Shown: one piece after another, positions 46,981 to 58,099 of the stretch
Position numbering within the stretch: the stretch's first letter is position 1
How the letters are laid out: every line of letters starts with the position of its first letter
Origin: Heliocidaris tuberculata
Taxonomy: Eukaryota; Echinodermata; Echinoidea; Camarodonta; Echinometridae
Length of the DNA stretch: 64,000 nucleotides
Assembly (NCBI GenBank): GCA_025618425.1
Contig: CM046836.1
Location: 23,616,756-23,680,755, forward strand
Reading direction: 5' to 3'
Program-made: the position numbers and the translations under genes
Notes under the pieces: generated by a model
What the model was told of the DNA's origin: nothing
What the model saw: only the letters and a program-made list of their open reading frames with translations
Database searches by the model: none

Positions 46981-48433
46981 CTTTAAATAAAACAAACAGA
47001 AGATGAAAATGAATCAATACAACAATGGAATGCAGTATAAGGAAGGGTTAAGAACAGGGGTGTTGCTAGACCATTTTGAATGGGGGGGGGGGGTGGTTGT
47101 CGGACCAAATTTGTTGACAAGCTAAGTCAAATTTTCAAAATAAGCCTTGTGATCAGATTTCCACATTTGCCAACCGATTTTTTACTTTGGGAGGGGGGGG
47201 GGGTTTGTGTGTGTGTTTTGTTTGTTTTGTTTTGTTTTGTTTTTTGTTTGTTTTTTGTTGTTATTTGAGGGGGGGGGCATTTTCATGCCTTTCGTTCTGC
47301 TTGTCTATCTCCACTATCCTGGATGCTAGAAACTTCTAAGAAATTGCTCTAGAATGTCCAAGAGTTGTGCTTTGCATCTAAATAAAAAATCAGGAGGAAA
47401 AATTTCGTCTTCATACTCCAAATTTAAATCCGAAATAGGCCATATTGAAAAACGCAAAATTTCCTGAAATATTCACTCCCGAATATGAAAAATTCCTATA
47501 ACTTTGTCATGTTAATTCATTTTTGTCTCAAACTTTTACCGTGTCTTGGTGTTGTTGTCATTGCACACAGTTCTGTCAAACTTCATGCATTTGCAATGAT
47601 GCGTTATATAAACAGCGCCCTCTAAAGTTTTCAAAATGGCTTTTTCTTGTGGCCGTATCTCCGTCATGCTTGGGTAAATCCTTTTTTGGATATAGATACT
47701 TTTGTTATTTTCAGCCAAATAACAAAATATATACCTTATTACTGACCGACTTGAGAAAAGTGCTCATGGAAATCGCAATATTTACATAAATGCCTAAATA
47801 ACTTCAACTTGCTCTAAATTTGCGAACCTTTAATCCACATCTTTGAAATTTGGTGGGTATGTGTATTGATGTATTTGACAACTGTCAGCCAAATTTAGTA
47901 AAAACAATTGACGTCATCTCGAAGTTATTGCGCAAAAACCTCAATTTACTATGCATTACATAATATTGAAAAATAATGCTTATTCTAAATGGTGCGCTAG
48001 TGGCAGTCAGCTGAAAGTGACCGCGATAAAATGCCCTTCTCAGGGATACAAAAAAACGATATATGTCTCACAGAATATTTTCAGTAAATCGCGATTGAAG
48101 TCAGGTGATTATAAGGATCCTGCACATGCATTACACATACTCTATGGAGCAAAACGGCAGAACGCTTTGGGCCCCCTGAACGATCTTTATTTTATTTGAA
48201 ATTCTTTGAGGCAAAACGCAGGTCATCTCGAAGCCGGATTTTTAAAATCTATCAAGCGCTTCGTTTTAAACGAAATGTTATACCCTGCACATATACCACT
48301 GTGTATGGTGTATTGATAGCTAGTTAACAGAGTCTGCAAATACAGACTAGCACGTATAGCTAAATATAGAATGACCTGCAACCCATGACTACAAAGATGT
48401 CTGTATGCACAGTACCTTAATAAAGCTATGCTA
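46981..48433 (-). other. Intron 3 of methyltransferase copy 2, part
   Basis: Non-coding, with (TTTTG)n at 47216-47260 and poly-G at 47082-47092, 47191-47203 and 47270-47277. The segment 47280-47385 (GCCTTTCGTTCTGCTTG, TCTCCACTATCCT) is repeated in direct orientation at 49296-49395. Short ORFs show no family features. Confidence 0.55.
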
Positions 48434-48446
48434 ATGATCTTATTTA

Positions 48447-49043
48447 TTTAGTGAAGTATCAGCGACACTTTCATGGTGGAGAAACTGAGTTGTAGGTTTA
48501 GTTTTTTCAGGGTTACACCATGTAATTCTTTCAAGGAATAAGAGCCCTGAAAAGGGCTGGTGAGCTCCGCTAAGAGCTCTGTGGTTCTCGACGTTTCGAT
48601 CAGTATGCTCTGATCGTCATCAGGAGAATGACTAGAACACTGCCCAGTGGAGGCTATTTATTGCCTACGGAGGGATCCGATTCTCAGCCTGATTGGCGCC
48701 AATCGGAAATGCCCGCGAATTCTATTCACGGCTACATTCTCATTCTGGTCACTGGTGGCGCTATAATTCCTCTAAACAGAGAAAGCACCGGACGGTGCCA
48801 TTGTTTTCTCTAAAGAAAGAACAAGGCCAGATTTTCCGCTGAATGATTGCTCCCCTTAGAGCCGATATTTAGTGAAGTATCAGCGACACTTTCATGGTGG
48901 AGAAACTGAATTGTAGGTTTAGTTTTTTCAGGGTTACACCATGTAGTTCTTTCAAGGAATAAGAGCCCTGAAAAGGGCTGGTGAGCTCCGCTAAGAGCTC
49001 TGTGGTTCTCGACGTTTCGCTCAGTATGCTCTAATTGATCTGT
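48447..49043 (-). mobile_element. Retrozyme / Penelope-like non-autonomous element with 13-bp TSD
   Basis: A 597-bp insert is flanked by ATGATCTTATTTA at 48434-48446 and 49044-49056. It consists of about 1.4 tandem copies of a 421-bp unit: 48447-48610 repeats at 48868-49031. The minus strand of the complete unit holds a hammerhead ribozyme (48585-48628). The other repeat is cut inside the ribozyme, the structure expected of a 5'-truncated tandem RNA copy. Phrases such as CGACGTTTCGATC and GATCGTCATCAGG are typical of the pseudo-LTRs of Penelope-like elements. No reverse transcriptase is present, so it must use one in trans. Confidence 0.8.
48585..48628 (-). ncRNA. Minimal hammerhead ribozyme (Penelope/retrozyme type)
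   Basis: Reading the minus strand: stem I TTCTC; core CTGATGA; an unpaired C; stem II GATCAG with loop AGCATA and CTGATC; core GAAAC; cleavage triplet GTC; stem I partner GAGAA. All invariant hammerhead residues are present, and stem III is reduced to the C-G pair of GAAAC-GTC, as in Penelope-like elements. Cleavage is predicted after the GTC (between 48590 and 48589). The second repeat (49006-49031) keeps GAGAA, GTC and GAAAC but lacks CTGATGA and should be inactive. Confidence 0.8.
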
Positions 49044-49056
49044 ATGATCTTATTTA

Positions 49057-49899
49057 GTTCAATCTAAGAATACAATAGACGGAACTATGGCTGGCCATTT
49101 ACGCCAAAATTTTCATCATGGCCCATTTGTTTTGCAAGTAGTTCTCCTGATCACTGTTTAGGTCCTTTCCCCTTGTCCATTTCGTTTAAAATTTTGTATG
49201 CATCTTCCTTGGCATCCCTTCTACGTCACTGAACTCTTTGTTCTCCGAAAGCCCTCATGCAAGACTGTCCAGACTGTCCGTTTTGGGGGCCATTTTTATG
49301 CCTTTCGTTCTGCTTGCCTATCTCCACTATCCTACATGCTACAGACTTCTAACAAATTGCTATAGATAGTCCAAGAGTTGTTCTTTATCAAACTGCTCAA
49401 AGAAATACAAAATAAAGACGTCAATGCATGCACATCGTTCTGATACGATTGCAGTTATAGTTTGTCTTGTTTTGTTGTTGTTTTTGTTGTTGTTGGGTTT
49501 TTTCAGTCATGATATCATCTTTGATGCTATCAAGGGGAATAACCATTTGTTAAGAAACTACTAAGAGGATTGAGTCCTCCCCTGTAGTTTAGATGGTACG
49601 TATGGGTACTTATGAAAGTTTCTTAAAGTAGACTTAAGCCTATTTATTCAGTTCCAAGTTCTGTCTCCGTTTTAATTTGGCTGGATTAAGACCGGATGGG
49701 TCGACGTCGAATTCATTCTTGACAGGTTCACTTCTCCAGTCGTTTTCAGTTTATTAATTTCCACTTCATAATAATCAACATATCAACTAAAAGTCGAATA
49801 TTAATTGATATTAACAATTATTGATGTATATATATATATATCACTATATGAGCTATAATGTCTTGCCTTCTTTGCTATTCCATCAACATTGTTATTGTT
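49057..49899 (-). other. Intron 3 of copy 2, homologous to 1780-2830 of copy 1
   Basis: 49500-49620 and 49690-49880 align with 1790-1950 and 2630-2830. The MITE 1954-2620 is missing here. (TA)n at 49827-49840. Confidence 0.6.
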
Positions 49900-50290
49900 A
49901 TTATACAAAAATACTGAAATTCCTTATCGCATATTGCTAATGAAGATCAAGGTGAGAGACGAACTAGGAAATTCTGGCTAGCAGTGTGCCGATTATGCAA
50001 GCAGCGTGTGAGTGCATGGCTACAAAACAAATTTGGGTCGTCCCAGTAGACCGACATTTACACAAGGGTCATTAGACCGACAAATTTTTTAAAAAAAGAA
50101 GAAGAAGGAAATACAGGAAAGAAGAAAGTTTCTAAAGGCCCACGAGATGGACAACCCACGAAACCGACAGCCCAAGAGTCTGACAAAAACAAAGACAAAG
50201 ACATACATAAGGGAAGCTAGAGAAATGAAGGTCTCGTTGGCCGTTTGCCGTTGGTCTGGTGAACTTTAAAAAAAAAAAAAAAAGAGGCTG
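49900..50290. repeat. Single arm homologous to 3740-4080
   Basis: Shares AATGAAGATCAAGGTGAGAG and CAAAGACATACATAAGGGAAGC-type sequence with the right arm in copy 1. No inverted partner is present in copy 2. Confidence 0.65.
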
Positions 50291-50555
50291 CGAGTATGCC
50301 CATGAGGCGGACATTGTTGGTATAGCGCGCTGTCTGTCTTGTAAATCCTCAAAAAAGTGTTGTCAGAAAGCCCGCGAGACCAATATTTTCGGTCTGGTGG
50401 GCTACAGTCTGATGGGCTGTCATTCTAGTGGGTCGTCGGTCTGGTGGGCTGTAGCCAATAAATCAAAGAATATTATAATTTCACATTAGATATACATGGA
50501 TGTCAAATAGATCACACACATGAACATATTAATGATAAATAGAAATAAATTATAC

Positions 50556-50990
50556 CGTATCCGGACACCTACCCCCTGGACAACCACCCCCCGGATAACC
50601 ACCCCTAGGATAACCACCCTCTAGGACAACTACCCCCTAGGACAACTACCCCCAAGGGCAACCACCCCCTAGGACGACTACCACCAGGGACAATTACCCT
50701 CTTGGATGATTACCCCCGACTAACTACCCCCAGACAACTACCCCCTAGGACAACCACCCTCTAGGACAACTACCCCGGACAACTACCCCCTAGGACAACC
50801 ACCCTCTAGGACAACTACCCCCGGACAGCTACCCCTGGGACAACTACCCCCCCCCCCCGACAACTACCCCCTGGCACAACCACCCTCTAGGACCACTACC
50901 CCCAGGACAACTACCCTCTAGGACAACTACCCTCTAGGACAACTAACTACCCCCCGGGCAACTACCCCCAGGACAACCACTCTCTAGGAA
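50556..50990 (+). repeat. Left minisatellite arm
   Basis: Units of about 14-18 bp alternate between CAACTACCCC and CAACCACCCTCTAGGA forms. Confidence 0.9.
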
Positions 50991-51438
50991 AAGTATCCAA
51001 AATTGGACTTATCATCACATTGAACAAGACTGTGCCCGTTCGCTACGCTCGCTCGCCAAAATAGAATTAATATGGCCTTTAGCACAATTTCTACCCCTAC
51101 CTGCCACAATAAAACCCAGATAATATACCAAATTTTATTAAAAGAGAAAAAGAGAAGTGTTTGTTTTTGCTCATACTTGCTCGCTTAATTGTTCCTACTC
51201 CAACCTCCAACAATAAAACCTAGTTTATCACTTTAAAAAAAATAGTTTATGTATACTAATTATCATTTAATTATTATTATTTTCATCATTTTTTTTTCTT
51301 TTATTTTTTTTCTTTTTTTTTCTTTTTTTTTGGTTCATCTTTTCATTTTATTTATTTATTTATTTTCTTATTTTATTTTTTTAAATTTATTTATTTATTT
51401 ATTTATTTATTATTTTTGTTTATTTATTTTTGTTTTAT

Positions 51439-51480
<42 letters not shown>

Positions 51481-53219
51481 TTTTTTTTTTTTTTTTTTTT
51501 TTTTTTGGGGGGGGGGGGGGGTTGCTCGCTCGCTACGCTCGCTTGCCGAAATGGCAGTACCACTAAAAGCACAGTGAATACGATTGAATACTAGTACTCT
51601 TAATTGAAAAATATTGCCTTAGGTTTCTCCAATGAATGAAGGCAGATATTCCCATGTGCAATATCAACTCTCTATTGGACGTTTTAGATGGTCAACAATT
51701 AAGGGGAACGGGACGGAAAGCAAATATTCCAGCCGTTTGTCACACCCCCCCCCCCTCTCCCTCACGCACTCTACAATTATGCAACTCCTTACAAAGCCAC
51801 CACCCAATGGAGTATTAAAGGAAATTAGCATTGTGGTTGGTCGATTTAGAAAATAGTATGGGGTGTACAATCATGTTAAGATGAATGAGAAAGGAACCTA
51901 GATCACAATGTTCGGAAATTTATGCCTTTTCATCATCAAGAAATTTATGAATATTAGCATAATTAATGACTTTTGAAATATTTATTCCATCAAAAAGGCT
52001 ACCATAATCACGGAGAGAATAATTAGATCTTCACAATTTTGAGACACTTAAGATTATTCTGAAACATCACAATTTTGACATGCTCATTTCACTGGCATTT
52101 GGGGCAGGGGGCAGTGTACCCCTTATTTTTGGAAGAAAAACATTTGGCAAAGTTCTGGCAAATTTCGACAAAAATTTCAGTAAATTTGGGGAAAATTCGA
52201 CCAAATCCTGTATTAAAATACCTGACACTAAGAAAAAAATTGGGAAAATTAATTGAAAAAGTAAATAAAATCATGTTTTTCACATGACATAATTCCCAGG
52301 AATTAACGCTTTTTTGCATGTTTCACTTTCTGTGTATTATTTCAGTAACCATTATTATTATTAAGAGGAATCAAAAGACATATTTGTTGATATTGTAATA
52401 ATCTTGGATAGCTCTAAAGCGCATACAGCAGTTTTAATTTATTATGCGCTATACAAGTGACAGGTATAATTATCATTTGGGGCCATAGATTCTTTCTGAA
52501 TTTTACTCGCAGACCGTTGTAGATTGTTATTTTATAAAGTTCGCCTTTTTAGTAGGAAACACGGCAAGATATTGGATTTATTATTCGTGAAAATGCATAA
52601 GCCTACTTATACTCACTCAAACCCTTGGTTGTAACCCCCAAATTTCCAGAAGATCTTACTGTGGGAGAGTAACCTTTTATACCCTTCCCAGTTGGTATTT
52701 AATATTGAATATAAATCATAGAAATTCTAAGAACGTTACCTTTGAAAAAAATAAAATAACGGAATTTTTCGCCCAAATTTGATGAAAAAATTCGACAGTA
52801 CATTGCACCATCAAACACCGAGTTTAAACACTCAAATTTTAAAACAAAAATGTAATACCAGGGGAAATCTATCCCCCCCCCCCCCCGGTGCTCATGGGTA
52901 TAAACACATTCAACTGCAATCATATAATTTTTCACGTGGTGTGGTGAATTTTAACATAATAATGCACCAAAGTCCTTCTATTTATAACCAGATTTCCAAA
53001 AAGTTCTTACCGTGGGAGGAAGATACCCCCTCCTCTGGATACTCATTATACCCTTACTGATTATTGGTCAACCCCCCCCCCCCCCACTCCTCCCTTGGCC
53101 GAAATCAGTTTAAATGCCATCGAGTACCTGAGAGTTGTAACTGTTTGGGGGATAGTTGACCTACATGCCATGGGTGAAAGTTGGTTGTTGTCCGATTGAT
53201 AATTACCCTAAGTCGTTAA
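50991..53219. other. Interior of the fold-back element
   Basis: Contains CGCTACGCTCGCTCGCC (51041-51057) and a related phrase at 51525-51547, a (TTTA)n/(ATT)n/poly-T tract (51290-51506) with poly-G (51507-51521), and poly-C at 51737-51755, 52873-52886 and 53072-53085. No gene. The ORF at 51249-51566 is low-complexity. Confidence 0.6.
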
Positions 53220-53876
53220 TGTCCGGGGGTAGTTATTTGGGTGGTAGTTACCTTAGGTGGTATTTGTCAAGGAGATGTCCTAGAGGGTGGTTGCCCTAAG
53301 GGGTAGTTGTCTGGGGGTAGTTGTCCGGGGGGGGGGGGTACTTGTCCTCGAGGGTGGTTGTCCTAGGGTAGTTGTCTGGGGGGTAGTTGTCCGGGTGGTA
53401 TTTGTCCGGGGGTAGCTGTCGGGGGAGTAGTTGTCCTAGGGGGTGGTTGTCCTAGAGGGTGGTTGTCCTAGAGGGTAGTTGTCTGGGGGTAATTGTCTGG
53501 GGGGGGGTAGTTGTCCGGGGGTAGCTATCCGGGGAGTAGTTTCCGGGGGTAGTTGTCCTAGAGGGTAGTTGTCCGGGGGTAGTTGTCCTAGAGGGTGGTT
53601 GTCCTAGAGGGTAGTTGTCTGGGGGGTTGTAGTAGTTGTCCCAGAGGGTGGTTGTCCTAGGGGGTAGTTGTCTGGGGGTAGTTGTCCAGAGGGTAGTTGT
53701 CCTAGAGGGTGGTTGTCCTAGGGGGTAGTTGTCTGGGGGTAGTTGTCCCAGAGGGTGGTTGTCCTAGGGGGTAGTTGTCTGGGGGTAGTTGTCCGGGAGT
53801 AGTCGTCCTAGAGGGTGGTTGCCCTAGGGGTGGTTATCCGGGGGGTGGTTGTCCAGGGGGTAGGTGTCCTAGAACC
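53220..53876 (-). repeat. Right minisatellite arm
   Basis: Inverse of the left arm: GGTAGTTGTCCGGGGGTAGT and GGGTGGTTGTCCTAGA units. It is longer than the left arm, so the arrays have expanded independently. Confidence 0.9.
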
Positions 53877-53927
53877 AAATTATACAAAAGAGAGAGAGAG
53901 AGAGAGAGGGGGGAAGGTAATTTTCAC

Positions 53928-54081
53928 CATTCACTTCTTCACGACTGTTCTCATCATATGTGTCAAACTGCGGTGTCAATGTATCTTCAGGAGTCGATTG
54001 ACAGATATCAAAACCGACTGATCTGACAAAATCCAGAAAATCCTCCTCATTCTCCCAGTCAGTCTGATAGTGAACGTAATT
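53928..54081 (-). CDS. Methyltransferase copy 2, third exon
   Basis: The acceptor ATAG ends at 54082 and the donor GT is at 53927-53926. The 154 bases run phase 0 to phase 1 and read NYVHYQTDWENEEDFLDFVR, SVGFDICQSTPEDTLTPQFD, TYDENSREEVN. Three residues longer than copy 1 after QFD. The donor lies only 40 bp from the fold-back element. Confidence 0.85.
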
Positions 54082-54689
54082 CTATAAAAGTGTAACAAAA
54101 GACAATTATGAGAAAAGCAGATCGTAGATAAATTAAACCGACTTAAAAGGATCTATGTCATCTCAGTCGGTCAGACCGACTCTAGACCGACAACAGAAAA
54201 CAAAAAATTACATTACTTCGAATATTCAAGACGTGGCGTCGGTTGGTTTGGGGTCGGTGTGGAGTCGGCTTAGAGGCCGATGTATGAATCTCGTTTTGGG
54301 GGGAAATCAAAGAGGACACAGGACAAGTTCTCCTGGAAACTGATCGGAGGGTCGTCCCCTTGACTTTATTTCAATGCAGTAAGAGAGAGTAAAAAATACG
54401 TTAAGGTTGTTTGGTGAATGCCAATGTTGCTACGTCCACCTCAACGGTGTAATGGTTATTTGGTGAACACAGCAAAATACCCGGTTCAGATTCATGGGTG
54501 GAAAGATTTTGCGAACTTTGTTGCAGTTATTTCCACGAAAAGGAAGGAGAACAGGGGAAACAATGAATGCATAGCTACGCTAATATTCCTCTCATCCGAT
54601 TCATTCTTACGTTATGCTAATTTACTAACGAGAGTCGCCTGTGCATTGGGGTTATAGAACAAAATTCTGACGAGATGCGGTGTAAATAT
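54082..54689 (-). other. Intron 2 of copy 2, part homologous to copy 1
   Basis: 54085-54540 aligns with 4530-5020 of copy 1. No other feature. Confidence 0.55.
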
Positions 54690-56180
54690 ATATAGTGCGT
54701 CCCAGAAAAAAAGGTTAACAGTTTGAAAAAAAGTCTCCCTAAATTAATGTTTCAAAATATTTAATATAAAATTGTTATACCTAGGGACAGCTTAGGGTCT
54801 CTTCTATCAAATGACACCAAAATATCTCACAATATTCTACGCTTGATTGAGCAAAAGCCAATTTTTTGAAAGGGTGCAAAATCCAAACTTGACAAGAATT
54901 GGTATTGGCTCTGGCCGGTATCAGCCAAGCTGAGGCTTAGAAATTTCCATTTTATGATCAATGAACGACAATTTATAAAATAACAACACTGTAAAAAATA
55001 ACTGTAAAACTTCAGGTTTTCTGGCCCTTGAAATTACAAGTTATTGCCGTTATTTCAATTTTACAGTCTTTTTCCTGTAAAACAACAGCAAGTTTGTTGG
55101 TTTACCGGAAATCAGCATATATTTACAACTGCCCGACATGAAACACTGTTAAAAAAAACATTTTTTTCATATTTTAACAAGTTACCCTGTTAAATTACCA
55201 AATATTGGGGAAAACACTTATATGAATATTCATGAATTTTTAGTAGCGTATGGTTTGGGGTTGCCCGATTTACTAACTGTCACCAAAGGCATAAAAAACT
55301 ATAAGGGGTATATCAGAGATTGCACTAAATTGAACTATCTGGAAAGGATAGGCCTAGGATAGGATAGCTTAAGATAGAGAATAAGATAAGTTAAAGCAGG
55401 ATAAGTTTAAATGTAAAAAATAACTGTAAAACTACAGACTTTCTGGCCCTTGGGACTACAAGTTATTGCCGTTATTTCAATTTTACAGTCTTTTTTTTCC
55501 TGTAAAACAACAGCAAGTTTGTTGGTTTACCGGAAATCAGCATATTTACAATCGCCCGACATAAAACATTGTTAAAATACCATTTTCTCATATTTTAGCA
55601 AGTTACCCTGTTAAATTAGAAATCGTTTCCATGTTTCCGTTTTAATTTACATAGAATATTCTAATAGAAATTAAAGTTTCTACTATTTAACCCCAAAAAC
55701 GGAAATCTGTTATTTAACATGTACTGTGGAAAAACGGGCATTCCCGGCATCCTGACTGCCAGGAAATTTCCCGTGAAAAAGCGGCAAATTTTTTTTTACA
55801 GTCAAGCTTTGTTCTCTGTATATCCTTACACATTCCATGAATATCTTATGCTTGAGTGAGCAATAAGCTACTTTGTTGGGTTGTTCAAAATGTTACTTTT
55901 GGTGACCCTTTTTACAATTTCACCTGCTTACTCACTTAACCATAAAGTTTTCATGGGATAATACAGAGAACAAAATCTGTTCTTTCATAAATTGTCTTTT
56001 ATTGATCAGAATATGACAATTTATAAGCATTGTCAAGTATGGATTTTGCACACTTTCACATAAGTGGCTTTTGCTCACTCAAGCGTAACATATTGTGAGA
56101 TATTTTGGTGTCATTCCATAGAAAGATTCTAAACTTTCCACAGTTATAAAAATTTCCTGAAAATATTTTGAAATATTTGG
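54690..56180. mobile_element. Palindromic DNA element with nested repeats
   Basis: 54780-54900 (AAATGACACCAAAATATCTC, GATTGAGCAAAAGCC) recurs inverted at 56030-56150, and GATCAATGAACGACAATTTAT-like sequence recurs inverted at 55990-56020. Inside, about 55005-55200 is repeated directly at 55425-55620 (TTATTGCCGTTATTTCAATT and neighbours). An inner segment is bounded by CACTGTAAAAAATAACTG and TTTTTTTTACAGT. Left end has GTGCGTCCCAGAAAAAA. No coding region. Confidence 0.6.
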
Positions 56181-56295
56181 AAATTGTGAGTTTTGAACAA
56201 ACCTCACCTGCCCCCGACAAAGGAATTAATTAATGAGGTTGAAGATTTGTCAATCTGTCGGTCAATTGAATCTGGAGTCGCCGAAACCACTGACT

Positions 56296-56375
56296 GTCTC
56301 CGTGGTCTAGGGGTTCAGGCATTGGCGTTCTAAGCCAACGATTCGGGTTCGATTCCCGGCATGCCCGGCGGAGAC
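56296..56375 (+). tRNA. tRNA-Arg(UCU)-like gene with 9-nt insertion before the acceptor
   Basis: The acceptor GTCTCCG pairs with CGGAGAC, D stem GTCT with AGGC, anticodon stem TTGGC with GCCAA around loop GTTCTAA (anticodon UCU), and T stem TCGGG with CCCGG around TTCGATT. The A box TGGTCTAGGGG and B box GGTTCGATTCC match the pol III consensus, and a T7 terminator follows at 56377-56383. Between T stem and acceptor is an extra 9 nt (CATGCCCGG), apparently a tandem duplication around CCCGG. Without it the tRNA would be a normal 71 nt plus discriminator. It is probably a recently damaged gene, lying in intron 2 of copy 2 on the opposite strand. Confidence 0.75.
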
Positions 56376-56498
56376 ATTTTTTTCAACCTTTGCAAAAAAT
56401 TTCAAAAAGGGAGGACAGCTCTGGGGAACTTTGATTCAAGCTTTATCGCAATTATAGTGTTTCCAGAAAAGCTGTTATATATGTTATTTCCTTACAAT

Positions 56499-56499
<1 letters not shown>

Positions 56500-56555
<56 letters not shown>

Positions 56556-56568
56556 TTATATATATGGA
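56500..56568. repeat. (TA)n microsatellite
   Basis: About 30 TA units next to the donor side of methyltransferase copy 2 exon 2. Confidence 0.95.
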
Positions 56569-56637
56569 ATATTTGGTGGTTCGGACGCGTGTGGGCGTAT
56601 ATCTCTTTGTGTGCGTGCATGTTTGTGTATGTCTTAC

Positions 56638-56969
56638 TTTCATGTATGGACCCCATTTCGGATGCATTCGTAGCCAGGAATCAGCCGTCATCCCATAGGA
56701 ACATTTCAGGCTTTGGATCACACTCTGGAGCGAGGCCATCATCAGCAACCTCCCACCTGGCTTCAGGCAGTGCAGAATATTTTCAAGAACTCTCCTATGG
56801 TCCGTGCAATAATGAAGAGCATAGAAACACATAACTTTGTCAAATGCAGAGTGTTTCCAAGTAGGGAGGTGCCCGTTGAATGACTGAGCGTCAGCGACGT
56901 GATATTCGATGTTTTCTGCTGAATTACAGGCCTTAGCGGCATCGATCATGGCAGGAGATATGTCAAATC
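56638..56969 (-). CDS. JHAMT-like SAM-dependent methyltransferase copy 2, second exon
   Basis: Same length (332 bases), phases and splice sites as 5298-5629. Reads GFDISPAMIDAAKACNSAEN, VADAQSFNGHLPTWKHSAFD, VMCFYALHYC, LKPGGRLLMM and MHPKWGPYMK before the donor GTAAGA. All methyltransferase motifs of this part are kept, with conservative changes only (for example Y/F before DKV, V/A in the strand 4 motif). This suggests copy 2 is still under protein selection. The motif I exon must lie to the right of the window or is lost; none was found up to 64000. Confidence 0.85.
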
Positions 56970-58099
56970 CTAGAATGATTATAAACAAAGGTGAATAAGA
57001 TCAAACATAGTACCATAATTAGTGTATTCTCAGGTTTACTTTTGCTACTAAAGTCATGACAGGGGAAAATACTGTTTGAGATTTTTGGGACAATGATAAT
57101 CATTGATTTAAAATAATTATCTCGATGAAAATTTATACGAAAATGGATAGTATTAAGTTGTTTATAAACTATTCGATTTTCTTATAAAGGAGAGCTAACA
57201 ATGGTTGAATTGGCTTACTAATAGTTTATTCATTTTTTCTGTTTTATTGAAATATATTTAATAAAAATGAGGATAACAAAAATCAGATATGGGTAAAAAA
57301 AATCTGTTTTATATTCTGGTCCTGAACAGATAAAAAGGTAATACATGAAAATAGAAATAATGAGAATAAATCATGCTAACACATCATGCTAATAAATTAG
57401 CAGTAAAACTAATTGTGGTAAGAATAGTATGCAAATAACAAAAGGAGAAACAGTTTAATAATACAAGTTATAAGCGGAGATTGATAAAAATCACTCAAAT
57501 AGAATGAAGCAGGAGAAAAGATATAAGAGGAAATTGGTAGAAAGGAGAGAAAGAAATAGAGAAAGAGAGAGAGAGAGAGAGAGATTAAGGGCAGACTAAA
57601 ACAAGATGGAAATGTGAGATGGGTGGACCGTGTCAAGTTTAGCTCTCTTCAAACTTTACCGAAAATGTGATCAATGCTTACTTTTCAAATGTCTGGACTT
57701 CTTAACCATCTATTATTTCACAAAATATTGTGTACAAAACTTGTAGGAAATTTATTACCATTTCTAATGATACCAAACAGTATTACTTTACCCAACTTTG
57801 TGCATAAGAATTATTGAAAATTACATTTGAGTTTCTTTTTGGTCCATTATTTGTTGGTTTCTCATTCTTTTTTACTATTGTTTAATGTTGAAATAATATC
57901 TTTCTAAAATCTGCAGTTTTCTCTGAAAATTTTTATGGTAGCATATAATTATAATCATAATCATATATATAGAATGCTTGATTTATGCTCAAAATTTTGA
58001 TATACATTGACCACCATATACCTTTCCTATGGTCGAGCAATTGGTGAATGAAAATGACAAGTCTATCTGTCACATATATGTGACATCGGCACTGAAAGA
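56970..58099. other. Intron 1 of copy 2 / no other gene
   Basis: 56970-57195 aligns with 5640-5830 of copy 1. The MITE at 5845 is absent. The rest is AT-rich with a (GA)n run at 57556-57584. CTGTCACATATATGTGACAT (58067-58086) is a perfect small palindrome around ATATAT. Confidence 0.5.

Larger units (their letters stand above)
50556..53876. mobile_element. 3.3-kb fold-back element with minisatellite arms, 9-bp TSD
   Basis: Flanked by AAATTATAC at 50547-50555 and 53877-53885. The paralogous intron of copy 1 has the unoccupied site AAATAATAC at 4348-4356 with matching flanks. Both ends carry GGACACCTACCCCCTGGACA, inverted at the right. The arms (50556-50990 and about 53220-53876) are minisatellites of CAACTACCCCCTAGGA-type units in opposite orientation. 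The 2.2-kb middle encodes nothing recognisable. A 9-bp duplication and long repetitive inverted arms resemble Mutator-like fold-back elements, but no transposase supports that. Confidence 0.85.

Noticed and set aside
51249..51566. ORF rich in F, I and Y resembling a membrane protein
   Set aside because: It is a (TTTA)n/(ATT)n/poly-T tract and not a gene.
56361..56834. 157-residue plus-strand ORF
   Set aside because: It runs through the end of the tRNA, a (TA)n tract and the antisense of methyltransferase exon 2.
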